The translations under genes and the position numbers were made by a program. 64,000 bases of DNA, taken from assembly GCA_944739405.2 (NCBI GenBank), contig OX123190.2, forward strand, positions 83,519,086 to 83,583,085, written 5' to 3'. The DNA is from Euclidia mi. Taxonomy: Eukaryota > Arthropoda > Insecta > Lepidoptera > Erebidae. A model generated the notes under the pieces. It was given only the letters and a program-made list of their open reading frames with translations. It did not search any database and was not told the origin of the DNA. Positions 53,032-61,893 of the stretch are shown one piece after another (the stretch's first letter is position 1; every line of letters starts with the position of its first letter).

Positions 53032-55067
53032 CTGACTGGTGGGATGACGAAACTAGAAGAATGGTTGATGAAAAGATAAAAGCATGGCTGGATATTCTAG
53101 CAATAGAAGCAACGAATAGAGTGAGCGGTGGTATGAGTGAAGATAATGTCAAAGAAATGAAGATGAAATATAGATGTGTGAAAGCTAAAGTAAAAGCATG
53201 TATAGAGAGAAAGAAGAATGAGAAAAAGGAGAAATATGAGGAACAATTTGGCTCAAGTTTCCGAGAGAATATAAAACTCTTTTGGAAACTCGTGAAGGAA
53301 GCGCGGGGTAAAAATATGAATACATCAATGAAAGTGATTAGGAACGAAAGAGGTGAAGTCATGAATGAAGAAAGAAAGATACTAGAGCGCTGGAAGAATT
53401 ATTTTGAGAGCTTATTTGAGAAAGATGTGAGTGAAATAGAACAAGAAGAGATGACAGATATGTTTGTGAGCCCTAGTGATGAAATTGGAATGGATGAAGT
53501 TATGAAAGCGTTAAAAGGTATAAGGTCAGGCAAGTCTGCTGGGTGTGATAGAGTGACGACTGAAATGTTGAAGGCTGGCGACGGACTCATAGTTAACCTG
53601 CTGCATCGCCTTTTTAATCTATGCTGGAAACAGGGCCATGTTCCAGATGACTGGACGAAGGCAGTACTTGTCCCAATATATAAAGGCAAAGGTTCGCAGC
53701 AGGAATGTCAAAATTATCGCGGAATCAGCCTTCTTAGTGTAGTTGGAAAAATGTATGCCAGAATTTTGATTGACAGAGTGGCAAATGTGACGCATGACAA
53801 GATATGGGACGTGCAAGCGGGATTTCGGAAGGGAATGGGATGTACGGATCAAGTCTTTTCCTTGCGCTGCGTCACCGAAAAATGTCTGGAAAAAAACCAG
53901 AAGGTGTATTGCGCGTTCATAGACTTGGAAAAGGCTTATGATAGGGTGAATAGAAAGGACTTATGGAAGGTGTTATCCATGTATGGGGTGGACAGCTGTA
54001 TAATAAGGGCTCTGAAATCCCTGTATAGGGATTCTAGAGCAAGTGTCCGAATAAATGGTGCCTATACGGATTGGTTCGTCATCTCGAAAGGTGTCAGACA
54101 AGGGTGTCCAGCCTCACCCTGGTTGTTCAACTTATTCATGGATAGCTGCATGAATGATATGAGAGAAACTGAATGCGGGATCGGTATGGTAGGATTGCGT
54201 GTTAAGTGCCTGTTGTACGCCGATGATCAAGTCATCCTTGCACCATCGGCGAATGAGTTGCAAGAAATGATTGACAGCATGAATGAGAGCTTTAAAGCTA
54301 AAGGTATGAAAATTAATGCAAGAAAGACGAAAGTGATGGTGTTTGAAAAAGATGAAAGTTTGACTGAGTGTAATATTAAGATTGAAGATGAAAAAGTAGA
54401 GCAAGTAAAAGAATTTGTATATTTGGGTAGCGTGTTTACAAGAGACGGAAGATGTGAAGAAGATATTGAAAGGAGAGTGACTGCGGGCAATCGTGTAAAT
54501 GGAGCACTGTATGCCTTTATGAACGGCCAGACTGTGCCGAAAGAGGCGCGATTGGCGGTTCATAATGGAGTGCTTGTCCCCACGTTGATGTATGGAAGTG
54601 AGAGTTGGGTATGGCAGAAAAGGCATGAAAGTAGAATTAACGCAGTTGAGATGCGATCACTGCGTAGTATGTGTGGGGTGAGACTGATCGATAGAATTCC
54701 GAACGTAACTATACGAGAGAGCAGTGGTCTGAAAGAAGATGTCGTGACTAGGATTGAGAAAGGAATGCTAAAGTGGTTTGGACACGTGGAGCGAATGAGT
54801 GAAGAAAGAATGACGAATAAGATTTATAAGGCAAATGTGTGTGGGCAAGTCGGTCGCGGCAGACCTCGTCGGACATTCGTCGATCAAATTGGGGACGTCC
54901 TAAAAAACGGCCAGGTCCGAAGTACCCGAAACCGGCGAGCATGTATGAAAAGAGTAATGAGTGTAGAGGAAGCGCGTGAGGTTTGTAAGGATAGAAGCAA
55001 GTGGCGTTCTGTTGTCTCTGCCTACCCCGACGGGAAAAAGGCGTGAGTATATGTATGTATGTATGTA
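53032..55067 (+). mobile_element. 5'-truncated RTE-type LINE with 11-bp TSD
   Basis: CTATAATATAG flanks it perfectly (53021-53031 and 55068-55078), fixing a 2,036-bp insertion. It starts mid-codon in ADWWDDETRR, the link between endonuclease and RT domains, so the APE endonuclease and 5' UTR are missing. The 3' end is a TATATGTATGTATGTATGTA microsatellite, as is usual for RTE-clade LINEs. With an uninterrupted ORF and a perfect TSD it is the youngest-looking element in the window. Confidence 0.95.
53061..55046 (+). CDS. LINE ORF2 reverse transcriptase (661 codons, partial)
   Basis: RNA-directed DNA polymerase of a non-LTR retrotransposon. A basic linker covers residues 1-120. RT motifs are GKSAGCDRVTTEML (157-170), PIYKGKG and NYRGISLL (205-225), QAGFRKGMGCTDQ (252-264), FIDLEKAYDRV (286-295), GVRQGCPASPWLFNLFMD (344-361) and LLYADDQ (384-390). 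Catalytic Asp residues are probably D288, D388 and D389. The thumb follows, with EFVYLGSVFTRDG (451-463). The C-terminal region holds GMLKWFGHVERM, GRPRRTFVDQIGDVL and WRSVVSAYPDG. The frame is open up to the TSD, so ATG 53061 is internal and not a real start. It lacks the endonuclease, so it cannot retrotranspose alone by the normal route. Confidence 0.95.
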   Translation: MVDEKIKAWLDILAIEATNRVSGGMSEDNVKEMKMKYRCVKAKVKACIERKKNEKKEKYEEQFGSSFRENIKLFWKLVKEARGKNMNTSMKVIRNERGEVMNEERKILERWKNYFESLFEKDVSEIEQEEMTDMFVSPSDEIGMDEVMKALKGIRSGKSAGCDRVTTEMLKAGDGLIVNLLHRLFNLCWKQGHVPDDWTKAVLVPIYKGKGSQQECQNYRGISLLSVVGKMYARILIDRVANVTHDKIWDVQAGFRKGMGCTDQVFSLRCVTEKCLEKNQKVYCAFIDLEKAYDRVNRKDLWKVLSMYGVDSCIIRALKSLYRDSRASVRINGAYTDWFVISKGVRQGCPASPWLFNLFMDSCMNDMRETECGIGMVGLRVKCLLYADDQVILAPSANELQEMIDSMNESFKAKGMKINARKTKVMVFEKDESLTECNIKIEDEKVEQVKEFVYLGSVFTRDGRCEEDIERRVTAGNRVNGALYAFMNGQTVPKEARLAVHNGVLVPTLMYGSESWVWQKRHESRINAVEMRSLRSMCGVRLIDRIPNVTIRESSGLKEDVVTRIEKGMLKWFGHVERMSEERMTNKIYKANVCGQVGRGRPRRTFVDQIGDVLKNGQVRSTRNRRACMKRVMSVEEAREVCKDRSKWRSVVSAYPDGKKA

Positions 55068-55088
55068 CTATAATATAGACAAATTGAC

Positions 55089-55194
55089 CCTATACCAACC
55101 CGTTTGGCCTGCGTGGTATAGTAGGCCAATTCCTCCTTTCAAAGGAGAGGCCTAGTCCAGCAGTGGACTGTTAAAGGCTGATGATGATGATGAT
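55089..55194 (+). repeat. SINE-B, 5'-truncated
   Basis: CCTATACCAACCCGTTTGGC to a GATGATGATGATGAT run. AGACAAATTGA at about 55077 and AGAAAAATTGA at about 55194 are its likely TSD (one mismatch). It abuts the 3' TSD of the LINE. Confidence 0.85.
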
Positions 55195-55290
55195 AGAAAA
55201 ATTGAACCTGTCTAGAGAGCAGGCCCTAAATTTAATTCCAAGCTTAGTTCTGGCCTAGTTTCACCGCTGTTTGATAAGTTCTTGTTAATT

Positions 55291-55351
55291 TAATTTGTTA
55301 GATAGTACATATGTACTATCTAACAAATTAGATTGTAGACATATGTCTACA
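55291..55351. repeat. 40-bp and 18-bp perfect palindromes
   Basis: 55291-55330 is a perfect 40-bp palindrome with no spacer (arm TAATTTGTTAGATAGTACAT). Three bases later TGTAGACATATGTCTACA (55334-55351) is a second perfect palindrome. The next 130 bases are GC-rich (CACTGCGGCGCGCGGTGAAG at 55396, itself palindromic). Confidence 0.95.
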
Positions 55352-55696
55352 CACCTACTAAACGCGTAGGACGAGAGCTGCTGAGCTGCGTGCTTCACTG
55401 CGGCGCGCGGTGAAGCAGGCACGCGACCATCAGTTGACGACACACAACAACGATCGGCAGGCGCGGGTGGTTCTAGCTCGCTAACTCAGTTTTTCTATAT
55501 AATATATACCTACCATGGTAATCATAGTAAATACAGTTTTTTAATTACATCGAAGTAGGAACAACGTACAAATTTCGTACCAACATTGACAATTTCTGGA
55601 ATATAAGGCTTATCCAAAGGTGTAGAAACTGGACCTTACCAACTTTAAAACTGCTCAGAACAAGTCAAGTCAATTACAAACAATATTTTAACCGTG
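55352..55696. other. No gene recognised
   Basis: 55370-55480 is GC-rich with the imperfect palindrome GCTTCACTGCGGCGCGCGGT. No ORF, TATA box or repeat match. Confidence 0.4.
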
Positions 55697-56099
55697 TAAA
55701 GGAGATCATCCAAATTGGGCTAATTTTTATTTTGCCGGCCAAGCAATAATATTGCGTTATTTTAATAGAATACACAATTTTAAATATTTTTACTATTACA
55801 CCAAACTTCTAAGTCAATTCTCTGAAAAAATACTAAGGTTTTAATGCATGTCTCAATGTACCGTAGAGCTGTTTTGTTTTCTCAAAAGTGATAAATCCAA
55901 GAGGTGTAAAGGTAGTCAACTATACGTTTTCAGCCTCACGTGAAATAGGTACGTGAGCCTTAAAATGCAGTGGACTCATAAAAAAAGTTAAAATACTTTT
56001 TTTAATTCTCTTGACCAAATATAAAAACATCGTCTAAACCTTTAGTAGGAATGTCTATGACAGGCTGATATCTTGTATATGGGCATGCCATGTGACATT

Positions 56100-56325
56100 T
56101 GGTTGAAGAGATGTCGAGTCGCGGCGTTCTCACTTTCCATGGTTGTTTCGGCCGGTATTTGTGGAGGAAAGGCCAAGGCGAAAAGCCTAGATGTCACAAT
56201 TGTGACAGCAGCCGCGACTCGGATGAGGAAACGGTGCTACAAACGTTGGTGGTATGCTCCGTATAGGCTACCCAGCGCCGTAAACTCATCACCATCTTAA
56301 GACCATTCTCGACCATTGTGGTATG
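56100..56325 (+). pseudogene. R1-type LINE C-terminal zinc region
   Basis: One frame reads GCFGRYLWRKG, then CHNCDSSRDSDEETVLQTLVVC, a stop, then ATQRRKLITILRPFSTIVV. The pattern H-G-C-F-x-Y-L, C-x2-C, E-x-V-x2-T-L-x2-C is the C-terminal zinc motif of R1/I-type LINE ORF2 proteins. The stop (TAG) stands where a Trp codon (TGG) is usual. It is opposed head-on by the RTE-type fragment to the right. Confidence 0.65.
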
Positions 56326-57340
56326 CCTAGGCCTCTTCAACAACTTCCATTCCGTTCTGTTTTGGGCAGTGTTCAACGAATTAATGCCAGCTATCTTTAT
56401 AATGTCATCTTTCCATCTTATTTGCGGTCTTCCAGCTGGTCATTTACAATCCCACGGTCTCCATTCCAATATTAGCTCGCACTATGTTTCACGTTTTCTG
56501 GATACATGTCCGGCCCATTGCCACTTTAGCTTCGCTACTCTTTTGACATCTGATCCTCGTCTTTCTTTTCGGAGCCATTTCTGTCAATTAGCAAAAGTGT
56601 TACTGGGTTTTTCCAAATACTCGGTAGCAGCCCGAAGTCTGGTGATGTGCCCGGTAACGGCAATAAGCTCGCCCCTTATTACGTGGGACCTTAAAATTCA
56701 TGGCGAAATTGGGGTGTAATATTTACACCTCTGCCTACCCTTTCGGGGATACAGGCGTGAGACTATAAATAAATAAAATAAATTCTGTCAATTAGTGTCA
56801 ATCTTACCAGTTTTCTCTCCATTGCCCTTTGAGCTACTTCAAGTTTCTGGAGAGCTGCCTTTGCAGTAACCCAAGTTTCAGCTTCGTAGGTAAGCACCGG
56901 CAAGACGCATTAGTTGAATATTCTTGCTTTTTCTTGCTTGGTAATATTCATAGCAAAAGCAGACGAAAGTTTGCCAAAAGCGGCCCAATCCAAACGGATA
57001 CGTCTATAAATCTCGTTCACCTGGTCTGCTTTGCCCATCTTTATCTCTTGCCCTAGGTACACATATTTATGGACGAATTCTAATGTGGTTCTTCCTACTG
57101 AAATTGTTATTCCGCTGGAGTTTTCACTGGTCAGGTTTCGAATTGGCCGTGAACTGGTCGCGGCAATTATTACAGTCGTACCCTCGCTCCTTGCCCTGTC
57201 TATGTCCGATGCGTGATTGCTTTGAACGTCACTGTCTCCTTCTGTGATACAGTCATGCTGATCAAGGAGTCGGTGAAGCGAGAGAGGGGGATGATAGCAG
57301 CCATAGGGGCCGCTCCGAGGCGGCGGCGCCGTGTTCACGT
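56326..57340 (-). pseudogene. RTE/BovB-type LINE fragment, broken by a SINE
   Basis: Minus-strand frames read VGRTTLEFVHKYVYLGQEIK, then IYRRIRLDWAAFGKLSSAF, KQEKARIF, WVTAKAALQKLEVAQRAMER and, past the SINE-A, RWKDDIIKIAGINSLNTAQN. These are the post-RT region of an RTE/BovB-like ORF2, a family distinct from the 53-kb element. The catalytic RT motifs are not present. Frameshifts and stops lie around 56480-56560. The SINE-A at 56592-56782 interrupts it with a 13-bp TSD. Confidence 0.8.
56592..56782 (+). repeat. SINE-A, 5'-truncated, 13-bp TSD
   Basis: TTCTGTCAATTAG flanks it (56579-56591 and 56783-56795). The tRNA-like head is missing, while body and tail are complete. It sits inside the RTE-type LINE fragment on the opposite strand. 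Confidence 0.93.
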
Positions 57341-58164
57341 GCGCCTCCAGAAATGATGACCAGCAAATACTTACGTCGTGGAATATTATCTCACAGACTA
57401 CACTTAGAACTTTACTGTCTTACTTATAAAAAAATATTACTCACACGTTTAACGTATGAATACTTACACAGCGTATATCGTCTGTACAGGAGTTAAACAG
57501 GGTTTACACAACATCGCTACTAATAAACGCAAAGACAAGCTTGTGTAACTACTCACGCTGTGTAGTCTGTGTACACACAGCTACACATTAACCTAAACAA
57601 GCCCAATATTAGGCGAACTCCCTTAGTGTGACCAACCTGTTGTTGAGTAGTTCAGCTAATATTGGTTTTGTATAGGTTGATGTGTAGCTGTGTGTACGTC
57701 AAATATGCTGACAACCTTTTATGAAGTACGTTCAAAAACTTGTAATCGTAACTTGGTTTTAATAATTTTATTTTATTTTATAGTTTATATGTATATAATT
57801 TTACTAGCTTAATTATATATTAAATGGAGTTTCTTCTTAAAAATATCCCTTATCTATTAATCTAATGTACAAAAACTAAAGACTAATGGTTGTTATTTTC
57901 TGAAGGATAAATATGTTTTGATTTGTACTCATAGCTTCCGAACGCCTCCACCGACAATAACATTCATTCCATAGATCAAAGAAATATAACCTTAAACGAT
58001 TTTAAACTTTCGCGATTAGTATACATTATACAAGGTTATATAGATTTAGATTATCAACAACTTTGAATCCAGTCATCAATAAGTGTAAACACCGCCGCAA
58101 TGATACAGCTCAACAGTGTGTAGACGTCATTAGTGTAGTGTGTCGAGGTACCGACAGTGCTGTT
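57341..58164. other. Interior of the 3.1-kb element
   Basis: Contains the ACACACAGCTACACA inverted pair (57571 and 57677) and A+T-rich filler. No coding region is supported. Confidence 0.4.
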
Positions 58165-58345
58165 AAAAACAAAAATAAAAATCCAGTGAGGGTAGGTGCC
58201 AAAACCCGCACAACACAAGGACGGCGCTGAGCTCACCAGTCCCGCCGCGACCACGGCTGAAGCAAGTCAGCCGAAACGTTGGCAAAAAACCGAGGTATTT
58301 ATGCCTTAAATATAAGATTTATCGCGAGTAAGACCCGCTATATAA
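58165..58345 (+). repeat. Repeat J
   Basis: AATCCAGTGAGGGTAGGTGC, CACAAGGACGGCGCTGAGCT, GTCCCGCCGCGACCACGGCT, TTATGCCTTAAATATAAG and AAGACCCGC follow the 39.1-kb copy in order. Confidence 0.7.
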
Positions 58346-58768
58346 CCTTGTATAAAATATAACCTTTCTAGTCCAACCTCTCTGTCATAGATTGCGCGCA
58401 TAACCTAAGTAAAGTGACAACCTCAGCGTCCTCAGCTGGCCAAATAGCCGCCATTTTGCTCTTACGCACTCCTTATACAAGGGTGCAAGCGTGTGTAGAG
58501 CTTGTGTAAGTCTAAATAGATATTTTGATCTCTTATAACGCATGTATACACGCAATCTGTCAAAATATTTTTTATTAGTTGCGTTTTTGTTACGCAATGC
58601 TTTTAGTACTTGTATACACTATGTCGTAATTTTTATTAGTAAGACAGTAAATGTAGTAATAAAAAGTGTTTATTTCATACTATTCTATAATAATTTTAAG
58701 TTTATTTTAGTCGGCCGGCACTTTTAGAATTAGCCCAAATTCGTATGTAGTCTGGGTGATCTCCTTTA

Positions 58769-59890
58769 TGTGTTTTAGCTGTTACCAACATGTATTTTAA
58801 TATCGAAGCTATAAATATCAAATTGACTTCATATTGAAAATAACTGCGCCCTTAGAATACGTACTCGATTAATTTCGTGGCATCCTCTGCCGAATGGCTC
58901 GCGACATCGTTCAAAGAACATAAACGTCTGGTGTGTAATGTACTGAAATATTATGCACCGTGTTTATGCCTCTCCTGTTTATTCGGTCGTGCTTTAGAAC
59001 TAAGAGTGCTTTAGATATTTGCCTAGGTTTTGCATGCATGAGTGCACTGTCTGACTGACTCGGGGTTTGGAAAGAACGTCTCTTAAACTGCAGTATGACA
59101 CATCACTGTCCTCGTAAAATTATAAACCACTAGCCAACTTCAAATTTAATTTCTCAAACTTTCTCACCTAACGAAAGTTAAGTGTATCCTCCTAAATAAA
59201 ATATGATTTTGGTTAATCGGTTAGACGTAAACAAGCTTATTTCGGCAATCTGATTGCATATTGTGGTCTAACTATATTAAACTTTAACATCTTATTTACA
59301 AAATACGTTCAAGCTTGCATCGCGCGGTATTCCCTTAACAGATTTTTGACATGAGATCACCCTTTTATGTTTAACCCAATAATAATTTTAACCCTTCTCT
59401 CAGGGGGTATGGTCGGATAAAGGAAAGGTAACAATTATTTTTTCATCAATCACGTACATGAGGTTGCACTGATCCCTGTTCGAGTTTTACAACGTTTGAT
59501 GAAGACCCTTTGCTATGGAAACTTTCAATTACTCATGGGAAATAAGTGCGCTTGACTAACACTACGAATGAACGACGATTGCAAACGCGAAAAGCTGGAA
59601 ATAAGACACATAGTACCGAGATCTGACAAAATAGACAGAAATTGGACACATAATATTTAACCCGTAAAAAAATACCACTCACAAAAACTATCGCCCCAAT
59701 AAAAGAGCTTCCAATTTAATAACGCCTTTAGCAAATAAAAGCAATATTTCTTTATCATAAAAATGTGACCAATGCGGCGTAAAAATGTGATTAATAGAAA
59801 AATTCCATTGAAAAAATAAAAGCGCTCACTATTTTGCGACTAAATGGACGGATGGACTGACGATCGCATTAGTGAGACGTTTCCGAATCA
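58769..59890. other. No recognised feature (about 1.1 kb)
   Basis: A+T-rich. No ORF or shared repeat. Confidence 0.45.
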
Positions 59891-60697
59891 TTGGAGCGCA
59901 CAGTGTATTATTTCGCCTTAGTTGCGGACATGCCAGTTTTATTTTTTCCCCGTATAGATTAAACCATTCTAAAGCATTCAAAAAAATACCCGTTTTGATA
60001 TTTCACTTCACTTAGGAGTTATAAATATTTTAGAGAAAGGTCACTGACCTTTCTGAAAAAGGTTTTTGTCTGTATTTCTTGAATAAAGCGAATGTCCGTC
60101 TCTAGTAAAATACATGTTAATTGTTGGTTTGAAATATATACAATGTAAAATTTTCAAGTTTCTAACATCACAGGAATAATTATAAATAATTATTTTGTTA
60201 ATAAGCGAAAATAAATTATAATAAATTAGCTATTTGCGGGTCGTATTTTTTTTGTTTACATAATATACATAGGTGTAGTACCTACAACTTGAGAAAATTC
60301 TAGATATGTATCTAGCGAGATCTCGGAGATATTGCGTTTCTAAGTTTTCTTTTAATTTCTATGGAAATAGGGTTGTCCCAAAGTAGTTTATATTTAAGTT
60401 GACTAGTTCAATCGGTTATTCAATTATGCTCGCCAATGCGATTTAATCGACAAGCCGGTGGCATAGCGGGAGTGTAACCGACTACCACGCCGAAGGTCGT
60501 GGGTTCGATGCCCGTTCAAGTCAAACATTTGTGTGCGTGAATATGGATGTTGGTCTTTGGTTTAGGTGTTTCTTTGTATTATATTATGTATGTATTTACA
60601 AAAGAAGATGTATAATATGTCATTGTATGTTCATCCATGGTCTAGTTCACCCATAATACAAGCTCTGCTTAGTTTGGGACTAGATGGTGTTGCGTGT

Positions 60698-61124
60698 CTT
60701 CATCATCATTATCTTCCGAGCGTTTTTCCCGGTTGCATCCAACACTTACGTCTTCCAAGACGTAAGTGTTGGATGCAACCAGCTCCAGCTCGGGGTCCGC
60801 TTTCTAGTCCAACCAGATTTGACAGAATATTAGCTTTTCCACAGAGCAACTGCAGTCTGACCTCCGCAACCCGAAGGGATAGCCATATGCTATGGCTTAG
60901 ACCAGAGTAATTATGTTGGAGGGTACTGATTCCCCGTAAAGACTGTCAAAGATATTTTTGATGACAGCCGGGACCGACGTCATAACGTGCCCTCCGACGC
61001 ACGGGGCAAACGACAATTAAGAGTTTAATACGCACATAACTTCGAAAAGTTATTGGTGCGCGCCGTTGATTCGAACCCGAGACTTGGTCTCTTCATCGGG
61101 CTATCGCTGCCTCATGGTGATGGA
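60698..61124 (-). repeat. SINE-F with 17-bp TSD, inserted in SINE-D
   Basis: TAGATGGTGTTGCGTGT flanks it (60681-60697 and 61125-61141). The head is at the right (GGCAGCGATAGCCCGATGA on the minus strand), where part of the tRNA-like head is lost. The 3' end contains an inverted duplication. Confidence 0.92.
60731..60780. repeat. Hairpin, 24-bp perfect stem, 2-nt loop
   Basis: GGTTGCATCCAACACTTACG plus TCTT (60731-60754) pairs perfectly with 60757-60780 around CC. It is absent from the other SINE-F copies, so it arose in this copy. Confidence 0.95.
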
Positions 61125-61893
61125 TAGATGGTGTTGCGTGTATGTGGTAGAATGTTATATTATTATTACCTTTATCTTATTATTACCCAATTCCACATAA
61201 TATCCTTCATCGAAGATAGATCACAAAACAAAAGTGATCGAATTCCACCGCAAATATTTTTTTATATTGACTCTTAACTTTCTGCACTATTTTCTATATA
61301 AACTTAAACTAAGTAAACTATACACATCACTATTTAAACCCGCAATTGCTAAACCTAAGTCAAAAATAATGAATCATAATGAGTAATGTTTGCATGAAGT
61401 AAGTATTGTATGTTGTTCACAGTTTTGATTGACAACCCAAGCCCACACTTTTAAAATTCAATATTTCCGTAATCCTGGGTTTGTCGGGTTTGATTTTTTT
61501 GTGGCGATAGTTATTATAGTGATCAACATTTAGGCATTTAAAAAAAACGCGACCATGAAGAGAATCGCCAGAAAAAAAAATTTACAAAATCATAGAAAAA
61601 AATATATTCTCGCCTGTGTGAGCAAGATTTTTAAAGTTTACAAGAAAAAAATGGTTCCTATAGTGAATATCTATCACACCTTAAAACATTTAGTGTAAAA
61701 TTCAAATCCAAAAACGAGATATTGTGTTTCTATGGTTTTTAAGGATTTTTCTCGATTTATTTAATTTCTCTTAAACTATAGAAGTTGGAGCCGGCGGTGT
61801 TTTAACAGGGTCTTAGTTTGATTGTTAGCTTTCCAAAAAACACATAAAACGAGCATGTCCGCAACTAAGGCAAAATAATACACTGTGGAGCGC

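Larger units (their letters stand above)
55697..58768. mobile_element. 3.1-kb inverted-repeat DNA element, nested host
   Basis: TAAAGGAGATCATCCA...AAATTGGGCTAATTTTTA (left, from 55697) and AATTAGCCCAAATT...CTGGGTGATCTCCTTTA (right, to 58768) are inverted repeats. Weaker pairing (CCGGCC, AATAATA) continues inwards. A second inner pair is ACACACAGCTACACATTAAC (57571) with GTTGATGTGTAGCTGTGTGT (57677). No own transposase was found. The interior carries an R1-type LINE piece, an RTE-type LINE with a SINE-A, and repeat J. Confidence 0.6.
60451..61170 (+). repeat. SINE-D split by SINE-F
   Basis: Head CAAGCCGGTGGCATAGCGGG, B-box GGTTCGATGCCCG, and body to GGGACTAGATGGTGTTGCG at 60697. The end continues at 61142 (ATGTGGTAGAATGTTATATT then ATTATTACC), as in the 12.5-kb copy. 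Confidence 0.82.
59900..61885. mobile_element. hAT-like element with 8-bp TSD, nested host
   Basis: ACAGTGTATTATTTCGCCTT at the left and AAGGCAAAATAATACACTG at the right are near-perfect inverted repeats that extend through TTAGTTGCGGACATG (about 32 bp with one mismatch). TGGAGCGC flanks it at 59892-59899 and 61886-61893. The 8-bp TSD and CAGTG ends indicate hAT. No transposase ORF was found. 60451-61170 is later SINE sequence, so the original unit was about 1.3 kb. Confidence 0.8.

Noticed and set aside
54132..54626. 164-codon minus-strand ORF
   Set aside because: Antisense shadow of the intact reverse transcriptase frame.
56318..56719. 133-codon plus-strand ORF
   Set aside because: It is antisense to the RTE-type LINE fragment and runs into the SINE-A.
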